This document shows positions 9,011 through 16,246 of a stretch of 49,285 bases of DNA, one piece after another. The stretch spans positions 1 through 49,285 of the forward strand of contig JAFXVZ010000048.1 in the NCBI GenBank assembly GCA_017534535.1, read 5' to 3'. The stretch is from Bacteroidaceae bacterium (GTDB taxonomy: Bacteria > Bacteroidota > Bacteroidia > Bacteroidales > Bacteroidaceae). Each line of letters begins with the position of its first letter. Position 1 is the stretch's first letter. The position numbers and the translations under genes were made by a program. The notes beneath the pieces were generated by a model. The model saw only the letters and a program-made list of their open reading frames with translations. It made no database searches and was not told where the DNA came from.

Positions 9011-9973
9011 TCAATCGTCAAGGTTTAATGTCCTTTGAATTTGGTACTTATTTCGTTCTTCGCTATTTCTGGAAATGAGCTCACCTAAAAATCCAGCGAC
9101 AAAGAGTTGTGTACCGATAATCATCGACGTCAGCGCAAGATAGAAATAAGGTGAGTCGGTCACTAACCTGTGAGGCAGGTTGTTGAGGATATAGTAAAGT
9201 TTATGTCCACCCACTATCATCACTGATATCAGACCAATCAGGAACATCAATGAGCCCAGTGTACCAAACAAGTGCATGGGTTGTACGCCAAAGGTGGAGA
9301 GGAACCACAGCGTTAGCAAGTCGAGGTATCCGTTTATGAATCGGTTCAAGCCAAACTTCGTCTTGCCATATTTGCGTGCTTGGTGTTGCACCACCTTTTC
9401 ACCAATCTTGGTAAAGCCTGCGTTCTTGGCCAGCCAAGGGATATAGCGATGCATCTCTCCATACACCTCGATGTTCTTCACCACATCCTTGCGATAAGCC
9501 TTCAGTCCACAGTTGAAGTCGTGCAGGTTATGGATGCCGCTGGCTGCACGTGCTGTGGCATTGAACAACTTGGTCGGAAGGGTTTTAGAAAGGGGGTCAT
9601 AACGTTTCTTCTTCCATCCGCTCACCAAGTCGTAACCCTCTTCTCGAATCATCTTGTAAAGGGCAGGAATCTCGTCAGGCGAGTCCTGAAGGTCGGCATC
9701 CATGGTGATTACCACCTCGCCTTGAGCGGCCTTGAAGCCACAGAACAGGGCTGGGGATTTGCCATAGTTTCTGCGGAACTTGATGCCCTTTACTTCGGTG
9801 TTGGCCTGTTGTAGGTCTTCTATTACCTGCCAAGATCCGTCGTTTGATCCGTCGTCCACGAAGATGACCTCGTAGGTGAAGTGGTTGGTGTTCATTACTT
9901 GCTTAATCCACGCATGGAGTTCGGGCAGTGACTCCGCTTCATTATATAATGGTATTACAACACTTACATCCAT
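9011..9973 (-). CDS. GT2-family polyprenyl-phosphate glycosyltransferase (DPM1/GtrB-like)
   Basis: A 320-residue family-2 glycosyltransferase. The N-terminal GT-A domain has VSVVIPLYNEAESLPEL (4-20), VDDGSNDGSW (40-49) and the DXD-type DADLQDSPDEIPALYKM (about 92-108). Two C-terminal transmembrane segments (about 232-258 and 270-300) match enzymes that load a sugar from a nucleotide donor onto undecaprenyl or dolichyl phosphate. The sugar cannot be told from sequence. Its stop codon lies inside a short TGTCAATCGTCAA intergenic-type repeat. It follows the DUF4199 gene by 57 bp and precedes DUF6452 by 3 bp. Confidence 0.9.
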   Translation of the reverse strand: MDVSVVIPLYNEAESLPELHAWIKQVMNTNHFTYEVIFVDDGSNDGSWQVIEDLQQANTEVKGIKFRRNYGKSPALFCGFKAAQGEVVITMDADLQDSPDEIPALYKMIREEGYDLVSGWKKKRYDPLSKTLPTKLFNATARAASGIHNLHDFNCGLKAYRKDVVKNIEVYGEMHRYIPWLAKNAGFTKIGEKVVQHQARKYGKTKFGLNRFINGYLDLLTLWFLSTFGVQPMHLFGTLGSLMFLIGLISVMIVGGHKLYYILNNLPHRLVTDSPYFYLALTSMIIGTQLFVAGFLGELISRNSEERNKYQIQRTLNLDD

Positions 9974-10030
9974 ACTGTTTTTTTTCTTCTTTTATAACCT
10001 CTGTTGTCCCTACTGGGCTATTATTCTTTA

Positions 10031-10576
10031 TTATTCATTATTTGTTTTCCTTTTACGTTTGGCTATCAGGGCTGTTGGCAATGCCATCAACAATCCGTAA
10101 AACATGTTCTGGCTCACCAGTTGCAGAGTAATATCTACAGGATTCAAAAGTGCATAAGTGTCGATAGCCAGTTGATATTGTTCTACATAACTATCCATGC
10201 CAGGCAATGGACTCTCCTTCACTGTTTCCAGCATATCCGTCAGCTTCTCCAGTACATATCCGTGATCAATAAACTGGAAATAGATTAAGTGACCCACAGA
10301 GGTAAGCAAGGACGCATACATATACATAAATAGACAGAAGGTGAAGGCGTGAATGAAGCCGATGTTTCCATCGTTGTTGGAATATTTGTCGCGATACAGA
10401 CTCAACAGATGGTAACCTATGAAGGGCACAAAAATAGTCAGTACGCCAAACACCAACATGAACAGGGGCATAGACATTCCTAGAGGGAATAATATGAATT
10501 TCAGAATCCAGTACACTCCCATGATGGTGCCTGCAGCCATTGAAACCTTCTGCAAATTTCTTCTGTCTTCAATCAT
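10031..10576 (-). CDS. DUF4199 domain membrane protein
   Basis: About 181 residues from the ATG at 10576. Four hydrophobic helices are visible (about 13-30, 36-58, 72-92 and 150-170), with the conserved N-terminal pattern KVSMAAGTIMGVYWILKF and a basic tail AKRKRKTNNE. This fits DUF4199, a Bacteroidetes membrane family of unknown function frequently placed upstream of a GT2 gene, as here. A longer reading frame opens at 10687, but it would run through the promoter box at 10597-10604 and the SRP RNA promoter, so it is rejected. The last codons (Asn-Asn-Glu-stop) come from an ATTATTCATTATT repeat. First gene of the six-gene operon ending at apbE. Confidence 0.85.
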   Translation of the reverse strand: MIEDRRNLQKVSMAAGTIMGVYWILKFILFPLGMSMPLFMLVFGVLTIFVPFIGYHLLSLYRDKYSNNDGNIGFIHAFTFCLFMYMYASLLTSVGHLIYFQFIDHGYVLEKLTDMLETVKESPLPGMDSYVEQYQLAIDTYALLNPVDITLQLVSQNMFYGLLMALPTALIAKRKRKTNNE

Positions 10577-10596
10577 ACGAAACTCTATTTTGCTTG

Positions 10597-10604
10597 CAAA
10601 GGTA
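10597..10604 (-). promoter_or_regulatory. -7 promoter box for the DUF4199-ApbE operon
   Basis: The minus strand reads TACCTTTG, a perfect TAnnTTTG box, 20 bp upstream of the ATG at 10576. It is divergent from the SRP RNA promoter 44 bp away. Confidence 0.6.
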
Positions 10605-10625
10605 TAAAAAAGTTGGGAAATATTA

Positions 10626-10655
10626 TTGTGGAATTGAAAAATAGTTGTACCTTTG
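10626..10655 (+). promoter_or_regulatory. Promoter of the SRP RNA/tRNA-Thr transcript
   Basis: TTGT (10626-10629), 18 nt, then TACCTTTG (10648-10655). Transcription would begin near 10662, about 20 nt before the SRP RNA 5' stem. Confidence 0.65.
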
Positions 10656-10681
10656 CACTCGCTTTTGAGAAAAAAGCACAT

Positions 10682-10780
10682 GGGCAAGTCCTATACGGCC
10701 AGCTCCTTGTGAATCCCCCAGGGCTTGACCGCAGCAAGGGCAGCAGGTTGTAGCGGCGCGATATAGCAAGCTTGCCCACC
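10682..10780 (+). ncRNA. ffs: Signal recognition particle RNA (small bacterial type)
   Basis: A roughly 99-nt RNA closed by GGGCAAG (10683-10689) pairing with CTTGCCC (10771-10777). The apical region matches the universally conserved SRP core: GTGAAT, then CCCCCAGG, an apical loop and GCAGCAAGGGCAGC. These correspond to the CAGG...GCAGC elements of E. coli 4.5S RNA that bind the Ffh M domain. Exact ends are approximate. tRNA-Thr begins at 10782, so both are probably cut from one precursor. Its protein partner Ffh is encoded at 37108-38442. Confidence 0.87.
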
Positions 10781-10781
10781 C

Positions 10782-10855
10782 GCCTCTTTAGCTCAGTTGG
10801 CCAGAGCACGTGATTTGTAATCTCGGGGTCGTTGGTTCGAATCCGACAAGAGGCT
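10782..10855 (+). tRNA. tRNA-Thr (anticodon TGT)
   Basis: A 74-nt cloverleaf. Acceptor GCCTCTT pairs with AAGAGGC, discriminator T at 10855. D arm is GCTCAGTTGGCCAGAGC; the anticodon arm has loop TTTGTAA giving anticodon TGT (codon ACA). T arm GTTGG-TTCGAAT-CCGAC. The anticodon stem has one T-T mismatch. CCA is not encoded. It begins one nucleotide after the SRP RNA 3' end and is followed directly by a long hairpin. Confidence 0.95.
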
Positions 10856-10921
10856 CAAACGATAATCTCCAAATGGTCTTGAAAGCTTGCTTTCAGAAGC
10901 CATTTGGAGATTATCGTTTGA
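10855..10921 (+). repeat. Large perfect hairpin (22-bp arms) after tRNA-Thr
   Basis: Arms 10855-10876 and 10900-10921 are exact reverse complements (outer TCAAACGATAATC, inner CCAAATGG). The 23-nt centre holds a second stem, TGAAAG-CTTG-CTTTCA. There is no T-tract afterwards, so simple intrinsic termination is uncertain. The structure starts at the tRNA discriminator base. Confidence 0.8.
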
Positions 10922-10944
10922 TAGCCTGCCAACCGTAGGTTATC

Positions 10945-11011
10945 GGATATTTAATCCGACAAGAGAATAGCCTGCCGTTGGCAGGCTATTCGGATATCCT
11001 ATTCGCAAGAG
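10945..11011 (+). repeat. Degenerate copies of the tRNA-Thr 3' end with a hairpin
   Basis: GGATATTTAATCCGACAAGAG (10945-10965) and GGATATCCTATTCGCAAGAG (10992-11011) resemble each other and the tRNA-Thr T arm/acceptor (AATCCGACAAGAG, identical for 13 nt). Between them AATAGCCTGCC (10966-10976) and GGCAGGCTATT (10980-10990) form a perfect 11-bp hairpin with loop GTT. It may serve as terminator for the RNA genes or for rny. Confidence 0.65.
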
Positions 11012-11021
11012 ACCATTTCCC

Positions 11022-12557
11022 TTACTTTGCATAACTTACCGCCCTCGTCTCACGAATCACGGTAATCTTCACCTGACCAGGATAAGTCATCTCATCCTGG
11101 ATTTTCTTTGCAATTTCAGTTGACAGGCTCTCCGTTTGTTTGTCGTCAATCTTATCAGCGCCCACGATGACACGTAACTCACGACCAGCCTGGATGGCGT
11201 AGGTTTTCGTAACACCAGGATAAGAAGCTGCCAGAGCCTCGAGATCGTTCAAACGCTTGATGTATGCCTCCACAATTTCCCGACGAGCACCAGGACGAGC
11301 ACCAGAGATGGCATCGCATACCTGTACGATAGGAGCCAGCAGGGTGGTCATCTCCACCTCATCGTGGTGAGCTCCAATGGCATTACAGATATCAGGTTTT
11401 TCCTTGAACTTCTCAGCCAGTTTCATTCCCAGGATTGCGTGTGGCAATTCGGGTTCATCATCAGGTACCTTACCTATATCATGCAGTAAACCAGCACGGC
11501 GAGCTTTCTTTGGGTTCAAGCCCAGCTCTGTTGCCATTACAGCACAGAGGTTAGCCGTTTCGCGTGCATGCTGTAGCAGGTTTTGTCCGTATGAAGAACG
11601 ATATTTCATCTTACCAATGATGCGAATCATCTCAGGATGTAAGCCATGGATACCTAAATCAATTGTGGTGCGCTTTCCTGTTTCAACAATCTCGTCTTCC
11701 ACTTGCTTGCGCACCTTTGCCACAACTTCTTCGATCCGGGCTGGGTGTATGCGTCCATCAGTAACCAACTGATGCAGTGCCAGACGAGCAATCTCACGAC
11801 GAACAGGGTCGAAGGCTGAGAGCACAATAGATTCAGGCGTATCATCAACGATAATCTCAACGCCTGTGGCAGCTTCTAAGGCACGGATATTACGTCCCTC
11901 GCGACCAATGATGCGTCCCTTAATTTCGTCAGAATCAATGTGGAACACTGTTACAGAGTTTTCTACTGCAGTTTCGGTAGCTACCCTCTGAATGGTTTGT
12001 ACCACAATGCGTTTCGCTTCCTTGTTAGCATTCATCTTGGCATCGTCCATGATCTCGTTGATGTAAGACTGAGCCTGCATCTTTGCCTCCTCCTTCAGCG
12101 ACTCGATCATGCGTTCCTTCGCTTCCTCGGCAGATAAGCCTGAGATGGCCTCCAGTTTCACAATCTCCTGTTGCTGGAGCTTGTCCAGTTCATCTTTCTT
12201 TTTCTCAATAATGCCCAACTGGTTGGTGAGGTTGTCGCGGATGGCATCGTTCTCAGCTTTCTTGTGCTGCAGGTCTTCCTGACGCTGGTTCAGCACCATT
12301 TCGCGTTGTTTGAGCTTGTTCTCAACCTGTTGGATTTTTTGGTTACGCTGAGCAACCTCTTTTTCCAGTTCAGCCTTCTTGTTCAGGAACTTCTCCTTTA
12401 CCTCCAACAGCTTGTTTTTCTTGATAACCTCTGCTTCGGCATTTGCCTCCTTCAGGATGGTCTCAGCCTTCGATTTCAGAATACTCTTCTGAATGAAGAA
12501 CATGATGGCCAGGCCAATAAGCAGGCCAATCACGCAGCATACTATATTTACTACCAT
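11022..12557 (-). CDS. rny: Ribonuclease Y
   Basis: A 511-residue RNase Y, a membrane-bound endonuclease that initiates mRNA decay. In order: N-terminal transmembrane helix (about 3-22), long charged coiled coil (about 28-195), KH domain with [11 protein letters not shown] (214-224), and HD domain with catalytic HD in LLHDIGK (358-363), followed by GAHHDE (395-400). It ends with the typical TRAVSYAK. Length and domain order are normal. It is downstream of zapA on the same strand, with a 6S-like hairpin in the 108-bp gap. Confidence 0.98.
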   Translation of the reverse strand: MVVNIVCCVIGLLIGLAIMFFIQKSILKSKAETILKEANAEAEVIKKNKLLEVKEKFLNKKAELEKEVAQRNQKIQQVENKLKQREMVLNQRQEDLQHKKAENDAIRDNLTNQLGIIEKKKDELDKLQQQEIVKLEAISGLSAEEAKERMIESLKEEAKMQAQSYINEIMDDAKMNANKEAKRIVVQTIQRVATETAVENSVTVFHIDSDEIKGRIIGREGRNIRALEAATGVEIIVDDTPESIVLSAFDPVRREIARLALHQLVTDGRIHPARIEEVVAKVRKQVEDEIVETGKRTTIDLGIHGLHPEMIRIIGKMKYRSSYGQNLLQHARETANLCAVMATELGLNPKKARRAGLLHDIGKVPDDEPELPHAILGMKLAEKFKEKPDICNAIGAHHDEVEMTTLLAPIVQVCDAISGARPGARREIVEAYIKRLNDLEALAASYPGVTKTYAIQAGRELRVIVGADKIDDKQTESLSTEIAKKIQDEMTYPGQVKITVIRETRAVSYAK

Positions 12558-12587
12558 AGTCGTTTAAAATAAAATATATAAATTAAA

Positions 12588-12639
12588 CGCACTGACAACA
12601 AGCTTGTTACCATAGGGTATCAAGCAAGTCAACAGTGCG
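12588..12639 (-). ncRNA. ssrS: Possible 6S-type RNA hairpin (core only)
   Basis: In the gap between zapA and rny, the minus strand folds as CGCACTG (12633-12639) pairing with CAGTGCG (12588-12594). Inside is a bulged stem with TACC/GGTA and a small CTAT loop, plus TTGCTTG/CAAGC partial pairing. A long bulged hairpin immediately downstream of zapA is the position of 6S RNA (ssrS) in many bacteria, and Bacteroidetes have a divergent 6S-Flavo family. The mature ends and flanking stems are not resolved. The structure could instead be a zapA terminator/rny leader. Confidence 0.5.
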
Positions 12640-12665
12640 TGGATTTCTAATCAGCAGAACTGGAC

Positions 12666-12956
12666 TTAACGGTTGATGCAATCATCTACCAGCTGAGCCA
12701 GTTCTTGAATCTTATCGGTATAAGGGGTTGTTTCATTACGTCCTTTCTCCTTCAGTCCCTCCAATGAAAGTTGGTAAGCCACCATCTGCAGGATGCGCAC
12801 CTCAGGCAGTTCAGGATAATGCTCCTTATACGCATTTGTTAAATTGTCAACCTGTTTAGCGGCTTTGCGTACCGTTTCCTCTTCCTTCCTGCGGATGGTT
12901 AGAGGGAATGGGTTGTTGCCAATGGTCAACTGTATTTTTATCATATCATCGTCCAT
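12666..12956 (-). CDS. zapA: Cell division protein ZapA
   Basis: A 96-residue ZapA-family protein that bundles FtsZ filaments at the division ring. The N-terminal globular part KIQLTIGNNPFPLTIRRKEEE and the helix ETVRKAAKQVDNLTNAYKE are typical, followed by a C-terminal coiled coil (VAYQLSLEGLKEKGRN onward). Length is as expected. It lies 12 bp after the coiled-coil gene at 12969-13265, with which it forms an operon, and upstream of the 6S-like hairpin and rny. Confidence 0.9.
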   Translation of the reverse strand: MDDDMIKIQLTIGNNPFPLTIRRKEEETVRKAAKQVDNLTNAYKEHYPELPEVRILQMVAYQLSLEGLKEKGRNETTPYTDKIQELAQLVDDCINR

Positions 12957-12968
12957 ACATCTCCCGTT

Positions 12969-13265
12969 TTATGATTGGTTCAACATAGCGATGCATTTAT
13001 CGACTTCACGCACTATTTTTGACAACCTCTGCTTGGTTTGGCGCACATCGCCACCATCCAAACTCATTGTCATGGCAGACTTCAAGTCAGCATACGACTG
13101 GTTCAACGCGTCGTAGTCAGTACTTAACTTCCCCAAAGCTTCTTCTTTCTCTTGCAGAAGTTGCTGTAGGCTGGCATGGTCACGCCTTAATTTATCATAT
13201 AGGTAAATCAGATGGCGCAGACTTGTCTCAAAGTCGCTGAGCTGTTTTTTCTCTTCGTCTGTCAT
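12969..13265 (-). CDS. Small coiled-coil protein, zapA partner
   Basis: A 98-residue cytoplasmic protein, almost entirely coiled coil (about 5-65: FETSLRHLIYLYDKLRRDH, then repeated Leu/Glu heptads), with a short C-terminal helix ending CIAMLNQS. I do not recognise a named family. Size, coiled coil and position directly upstream of zapA suggest a ZapB-like division factor, but this is inference. It has its own well-formed promoter (13286-13316). Confidence 0.8.
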   Translation of the reverse strand: MTDEEKKQLSDFETSLRHLIYLYDKLRRDHASLQQLLQEKEEALGKLSTDYDALNQSYADLKSAMTMSLDGGDVRQTKQRLSKIVREVDKCIAMLNQS

Positions 13266-13285
13266 TTACTACACCTAATTTGGCA

Positions 13286-13316
13286 CAAAATTACAACAAT
13301 CTTTATTTTTTCCAAA
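13286..13316 (-). promoter_or_regulatory. Promoter of the coiled-coil/zapA operon
   Basis: On the minus strand: TTTG (13313-13316), 19 nt, TAATTTTG (13286-13293). The ATG at 13265 is about 20 bp downstream. Confidence 0.75.
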
Positions 13317-13386
13317 TTAAAGTGGATAAAAAGTTTGCGAAATGACTGTATTTTTTCTGTTGTTAGGATTTTTTGAGTACAAATAG

Positions 13387-13417
13387 TTGGTGCAAACAGA
13401 TTATTTTCGTACATTTG
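13387..13417 (+). promoter_or_regulatory. Promoter of the lutABC operon
   Basis: TTGG (13387-13390), 19 nt, TACATTTG (13410-13417). The first usable ATG is at 13462, leaving a leader of about 38 nt. No repressor site was recognised. Confidence 0.75.
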
Positions 13418-13461
13418 CGATAATTAGAACAAGCAATAAAAAAAGTACTAACTTAAATCTA

Positions 13462-14208
13462 ATGCGTATGAAAATAGGATTGTTTATCCCCTGTTACATC
13501 AACGCAGTCTATCCCGAAGTAGGTGTTGCTTCCTATAAGCTACTCAAAAGTCTGGGATTGGATGTGGATTATCCTCAGGACCAGACCTGTTGCGGTCAGC
13601 CAATGGCGAATGCGGGTTATGAGCAAGACTCGCGCAAGTTGGCAATCACCTTTGAGGAGAAGTTTAAGGACTATGATGTGATAGTGGGCCCTTCTGCCAG
13701 TTGCGTGGCATTCGTGAAGTGCAATTATCCCAATATTTTGAAGCCTACTGGACATCAGTGCGAGAGTGTTGGCAAGATTTATGACATCTGTGAATACATC
13801 CACGATGTGGTAAAGCCTGAGAGATTGCAGGCTACTTTCCCACATCGCGTCAGCATCCACAACAGTTGTCATGGCGTGCGAGAGTTAGGTATTTCAAGGC
13901 CTAGCGAGATAGGCTTGCCTTACTATAACAAGTTGCGTGACTTGCTGAACCTAGTGAATGGCATCGAGGTATTTGAACCAGAACATCCGGATGAATGTTG
14001 TGGCTTTGGCGGTATGTTTGCCGTTGAGGAGCCTGAAGTGTCAATCTGCATGGGACAAGACAAGGTGAAATATCACATGGCCACCACAGCAGAGTATATT
14101 ACTGGAGCCGATAGCTCATGCCTGATGCACATGCAGGGCATTATCGACCGTGAGCACTTGCCTATCAAAACTATTCACATTGTTCAAATCTTAGCTGCTG
14201 GATTATGA
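13462..14208 (+). CDS. lutA: L-lactate oxidation Fe-S protein LutA
   Basis: About 248 residues, two CCG (cysteine-rich) domains of the LutA/YkgE and GlcF type, which bind Fe-S clusters. Motifs: GLFIPCYINAVYPEVG at the start, TCCGQPMANAGYE (about 42), HNSCHGVRELG (mid-protein) and ECCGFGGMFAVEEPEVS (about 178). ATGs at 13462 and 13468 are both possible; either follows the promoter at 13387-13417, while an upstream frame extension would lie within it. LutA, LutB and LutC form the L-lactate to pyruvate oxidation complex. The stop overlaps the lutB start in ATGA. Confidence 0.95.
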   Translation: MRMKIGLFIPCYINAVYPEVGVASYKLLKSLGLDVDYPQDQTCCGQPMANAGYEQDSRKLAITFEEKFKDYDVIVGPSASCVAFVKCNYPNILKPTGHQCESVGKIYDICEYIHDVVKPERLQATFPHRVSIHNSCHGVRELGISRPSEIGLPYYNKLRDLLNLVNGIEVFEPEHPDECCGFGGMFAVEEPEVSICMGQDKVKYHMATTAEYITGADSSCLMHMQGIIDREHLPIKTIHIVQILAAGL

Positions 14209-15587
14209 GTACGAAACATTCAATAGCTGCGGCCAAGTTTTTGAAAGACCGCAATAAGGTGAACCACCACAACCAGACATTCTGGTCGGTGCGCGTAAAA
14301 CGTGACAAGATGAGAGATGATGTTCCTGAATGGGAGGAGTTGCGTGATATGGCGAGTGAGCTGAAACTTTATTCCAACAGTCACTTGGATGAGCTGTTGG
14401 TGGAGTTTGAAAAGAATGCCACTGCCAATGGTGCCATTGTGCATTGGGCAAAGGATGCCGAGGAATATCGCGACATCATCTTTAGCATCTTGAAGAGCCA
14501 TGATGTTAAGAGCTTTGTGAAGAGTAAGTCGATGTTGTCGGAAGAGTGTGAGCTGGATCCTTACCTCATCTCCAAGGGCATTGATACTATAGAAACCGAC
14601 TTGGGTGAGCGTATCTTGCAGTTGATGAAGTTGCCACCCAGCCACATTGTAATGCCTGCCATTCATATTACCAAGGAACAGGTGGGTGATACCTTTAGGG
14701 AGAAGATGGATGCTGAGCCTGGCAATAATGATCCAACGTATCTGACGCATGTGGCTCGACGTAACCTTCGCAACCTCTTCCTTCATGCTGATGCTGCTAT
14801 GACGGGTGCTAACTTCGCTATCGCTTCAACGGGTGATTGTGTGGTTTGTACCAACGAGGGAAATGCCGATATGGGTATGTCTAGTCCGAAACTGAATATC
14901 ACAGCTTTTGGTATTGATAAGATTGTGCCAAATCAGGAGGCAATGGGCGTCTTTACTCGCTTGTTGGCTCGTTGTGGCACAGGTCAACCCACTACTACTT
15001 ATACCTCTCACTTCCGTGGTCCACGTGAGGGTGGGGAATACCATATCATTATTGTGGATAATGGCAGAAGTAAAATCTTGGGGCAGCCTGATCACTATAA
15101 GTTGCTGAATTGCCTGCGTTGTGGTGCATGCATGAACACTTGTCCTGTTTATCGTCGCACAGGTGGTTATTCTTACACCTACTTCATTCCAGGCCCTATT
15201 GGCATCAACTTGGGTATGGCGCATGAGCCTCATAAGTATTATGACAATCTCTCGGCTTGCTCGTTGTGCTTGAGCTGCTCGAATGTATGTCCGATGAAAA
15301 TCGATTTGGGGGAGCAGATTTACAAGTGGAGGCAAGAGCTTGATTCACTGGGTCATGCAAATAAAGAGAAGAAGCTTATGGCAAAGGGTATCAAGTACCT
15401 GTTTGAGCATCAGGGTTTGTATGAAACTGCCCTTACGATGGCACCACTTGCCAATGGTATGCCTCGTTTCATGCTTTATAACGGTTTGAATGCCTGGGGT
15501 ATGGGACATGAGATGATGAAGTTCCCGAAGGAATCGTTTAACAAGATGTGGAAGAATCAAAAGGTTCAAGGAAAGGAGGAGAAATAG
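14205..15587 (+). CDS. lutB: L-lactate oxidation Fe-S protein LutB
   Basis: A 460-residue LutB/YkgF protein. The N-terminal LUD domain (about 55-290) includes ATANGAIVHWAKDAEEYR and FAIASTGDCVVCTNEGN. It is followed by a pair of 4Fe-4S motifs, CLRCGACMNTCP (about 303-314) and CSLCLSCSNVCP (about 350-361), and a C-terminal helical tail. Length and order are those of LutB. It shares an ATGA overlap with lutA and is separated from lutC by one nucleotide, so the three are stoichiometrically co-expressed. Electron acceptor is not evident from the locus. Confidence 0.96.
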   Translation: MSTKHSIAAAKFLKDRNKVNHHNQTFWSVRVKRDKMRDDVPEWEELRDMASELKLYSNSHLDELLVEFEKNATANGAIVHWAKDAEEYRDIIFSILKSHDVKSFVKSKSMLSEECELDPYLISKGIDTIETDLGERILQLMKLPPSHIVMPAIHITKEQVGDTFREKMDAEPGNNDPTYLTHVARRNLRNLFLHADAAMTGANFAIASTGDCVVCTNEGNADMGMSSPKLNITAFGIDKIVPNQEAMGVFTRLLARCGTGQPTTTYTSHFRGPREGGEYHIIIVDNGRSKILGQPDHYKLLNCLRCGACMNTCPVYRRTGGYSYTYFIPGPIGINLGMAHEPHKYYDNLSACSLCLSCSNVCPMKIDLGEQIYKWRQELDSLGHANKEKKLMAKGIKYLFEHQGLYETALTMAPLANGMPRFMLYNGLNAWGMGHEMMKFPKESFNKMWKNQKVQGKEEK

Positions 15588-15588
15588 T

Positions 15589-16170
15589 ATGAGTAGCAGA
15601 GACGCAATATTGGCTGCAATAAAAAAGAATACATTGCAGAAGTTTGACTACCCCAAGTGGAAAGTCAATTCCATTCAGTATCCCGACCTTGTGAAGCAGT
15701 TTATCAGCATCACTGCCGCCGTGGGTGGCGAGGCTGTAGAGCTGCCTGAGGGTATGGATGTGAATGAGTACATCCTGAAGCGCTATCCTAATATGAATGC
15801 CATTGCCAGTAATATGCCTGAGATTACTTGTGCTACCTTAAATCCAGATGATGTGGAGATGGCTCAGGACTTGAATGGCACAGATCTTGCCGCGGTGAAG
15901 GGGGAGATTGGCGTGGCTGAGAATGGTTGTGTGTGGATTCCTCAGACAGTGAAGCACAAAATCATCTATTTCATTGCCGAGCGACTAGTTATCTTGTTGG
16001 ATAAGAAGAACTTGGTGAACAACATGGCTGAGGCTTACGCCAAAATTGAGCAGATGCCGAAGTATAATTTCGCCACCTTTATTTCTGGCCCTTCTAAAAC
16101 TGCCGATATTGAGCAGACCCTGGTTAAGGGTGCCCATGGTGCCATGGAGACTTTGGTTATCTTGATTTAA
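15589..16170 (+). CDS. lutC: LUD domain protein LutC
   Basis: A 193-residue LutC/YkgG protein consisting of one LUD domain. Recognisable parts are the N-terminal SSRDAILAAIKKN, the core DLAAVKGEIGVAENGCVWI, then ERLVILLDKKNLVNNMAEAY, and the terminal FISGPSKTADIEQTLVKGAHGA, a family signature. Third gene of lutABC, followed by a convergent terminator hairpin at 16195-16233. Confidence 0.95.
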   Translation: MSSRDAILAAIKKNTLQKFDYPKWKVNSIQYPDLVKQFISITAAVGGEAVELPEGMDVNEYILKRYPNMNAIASNMPEITCATLNPDDVEMAQDLNGTDLAAVKGEIGVAENGCVWIPQTVKHKIIYFIAERLVILLDKKNLVNNMAEAYAKIEQMPKYNFATFISGPSKTADIEQTLVKGAHGAMETLVILI

Positions 16171-16194
16171 GCTGGAGACCTATATTAATAATTG

Positions 16195-16233
16195 TCCCCC
16201 TGTCTAACCTGTTAAAGGGTTAAGGCAGGGGGA
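16195..16233. terminator. Bidirectional terminator between lutC and the FAD/Fe-S dehydrogenase
   Basis: CCCCCTG (16196-16202) pairs with CAGGGGG (16226-16232), and inner TAACC pairs with GGTTA. It is placed between convergent genes. Confidence 0.7.
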
Positions 16234-16246
16234 TTATATATAACAT

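Noticed and set aside
10576-10687. Longer DUF4199 start at 10687
   Set aside because: It would be encoded across the promoter boxes and the SRP RNA promoter; the -7 box at 10597-10604 implies the start at 10576.
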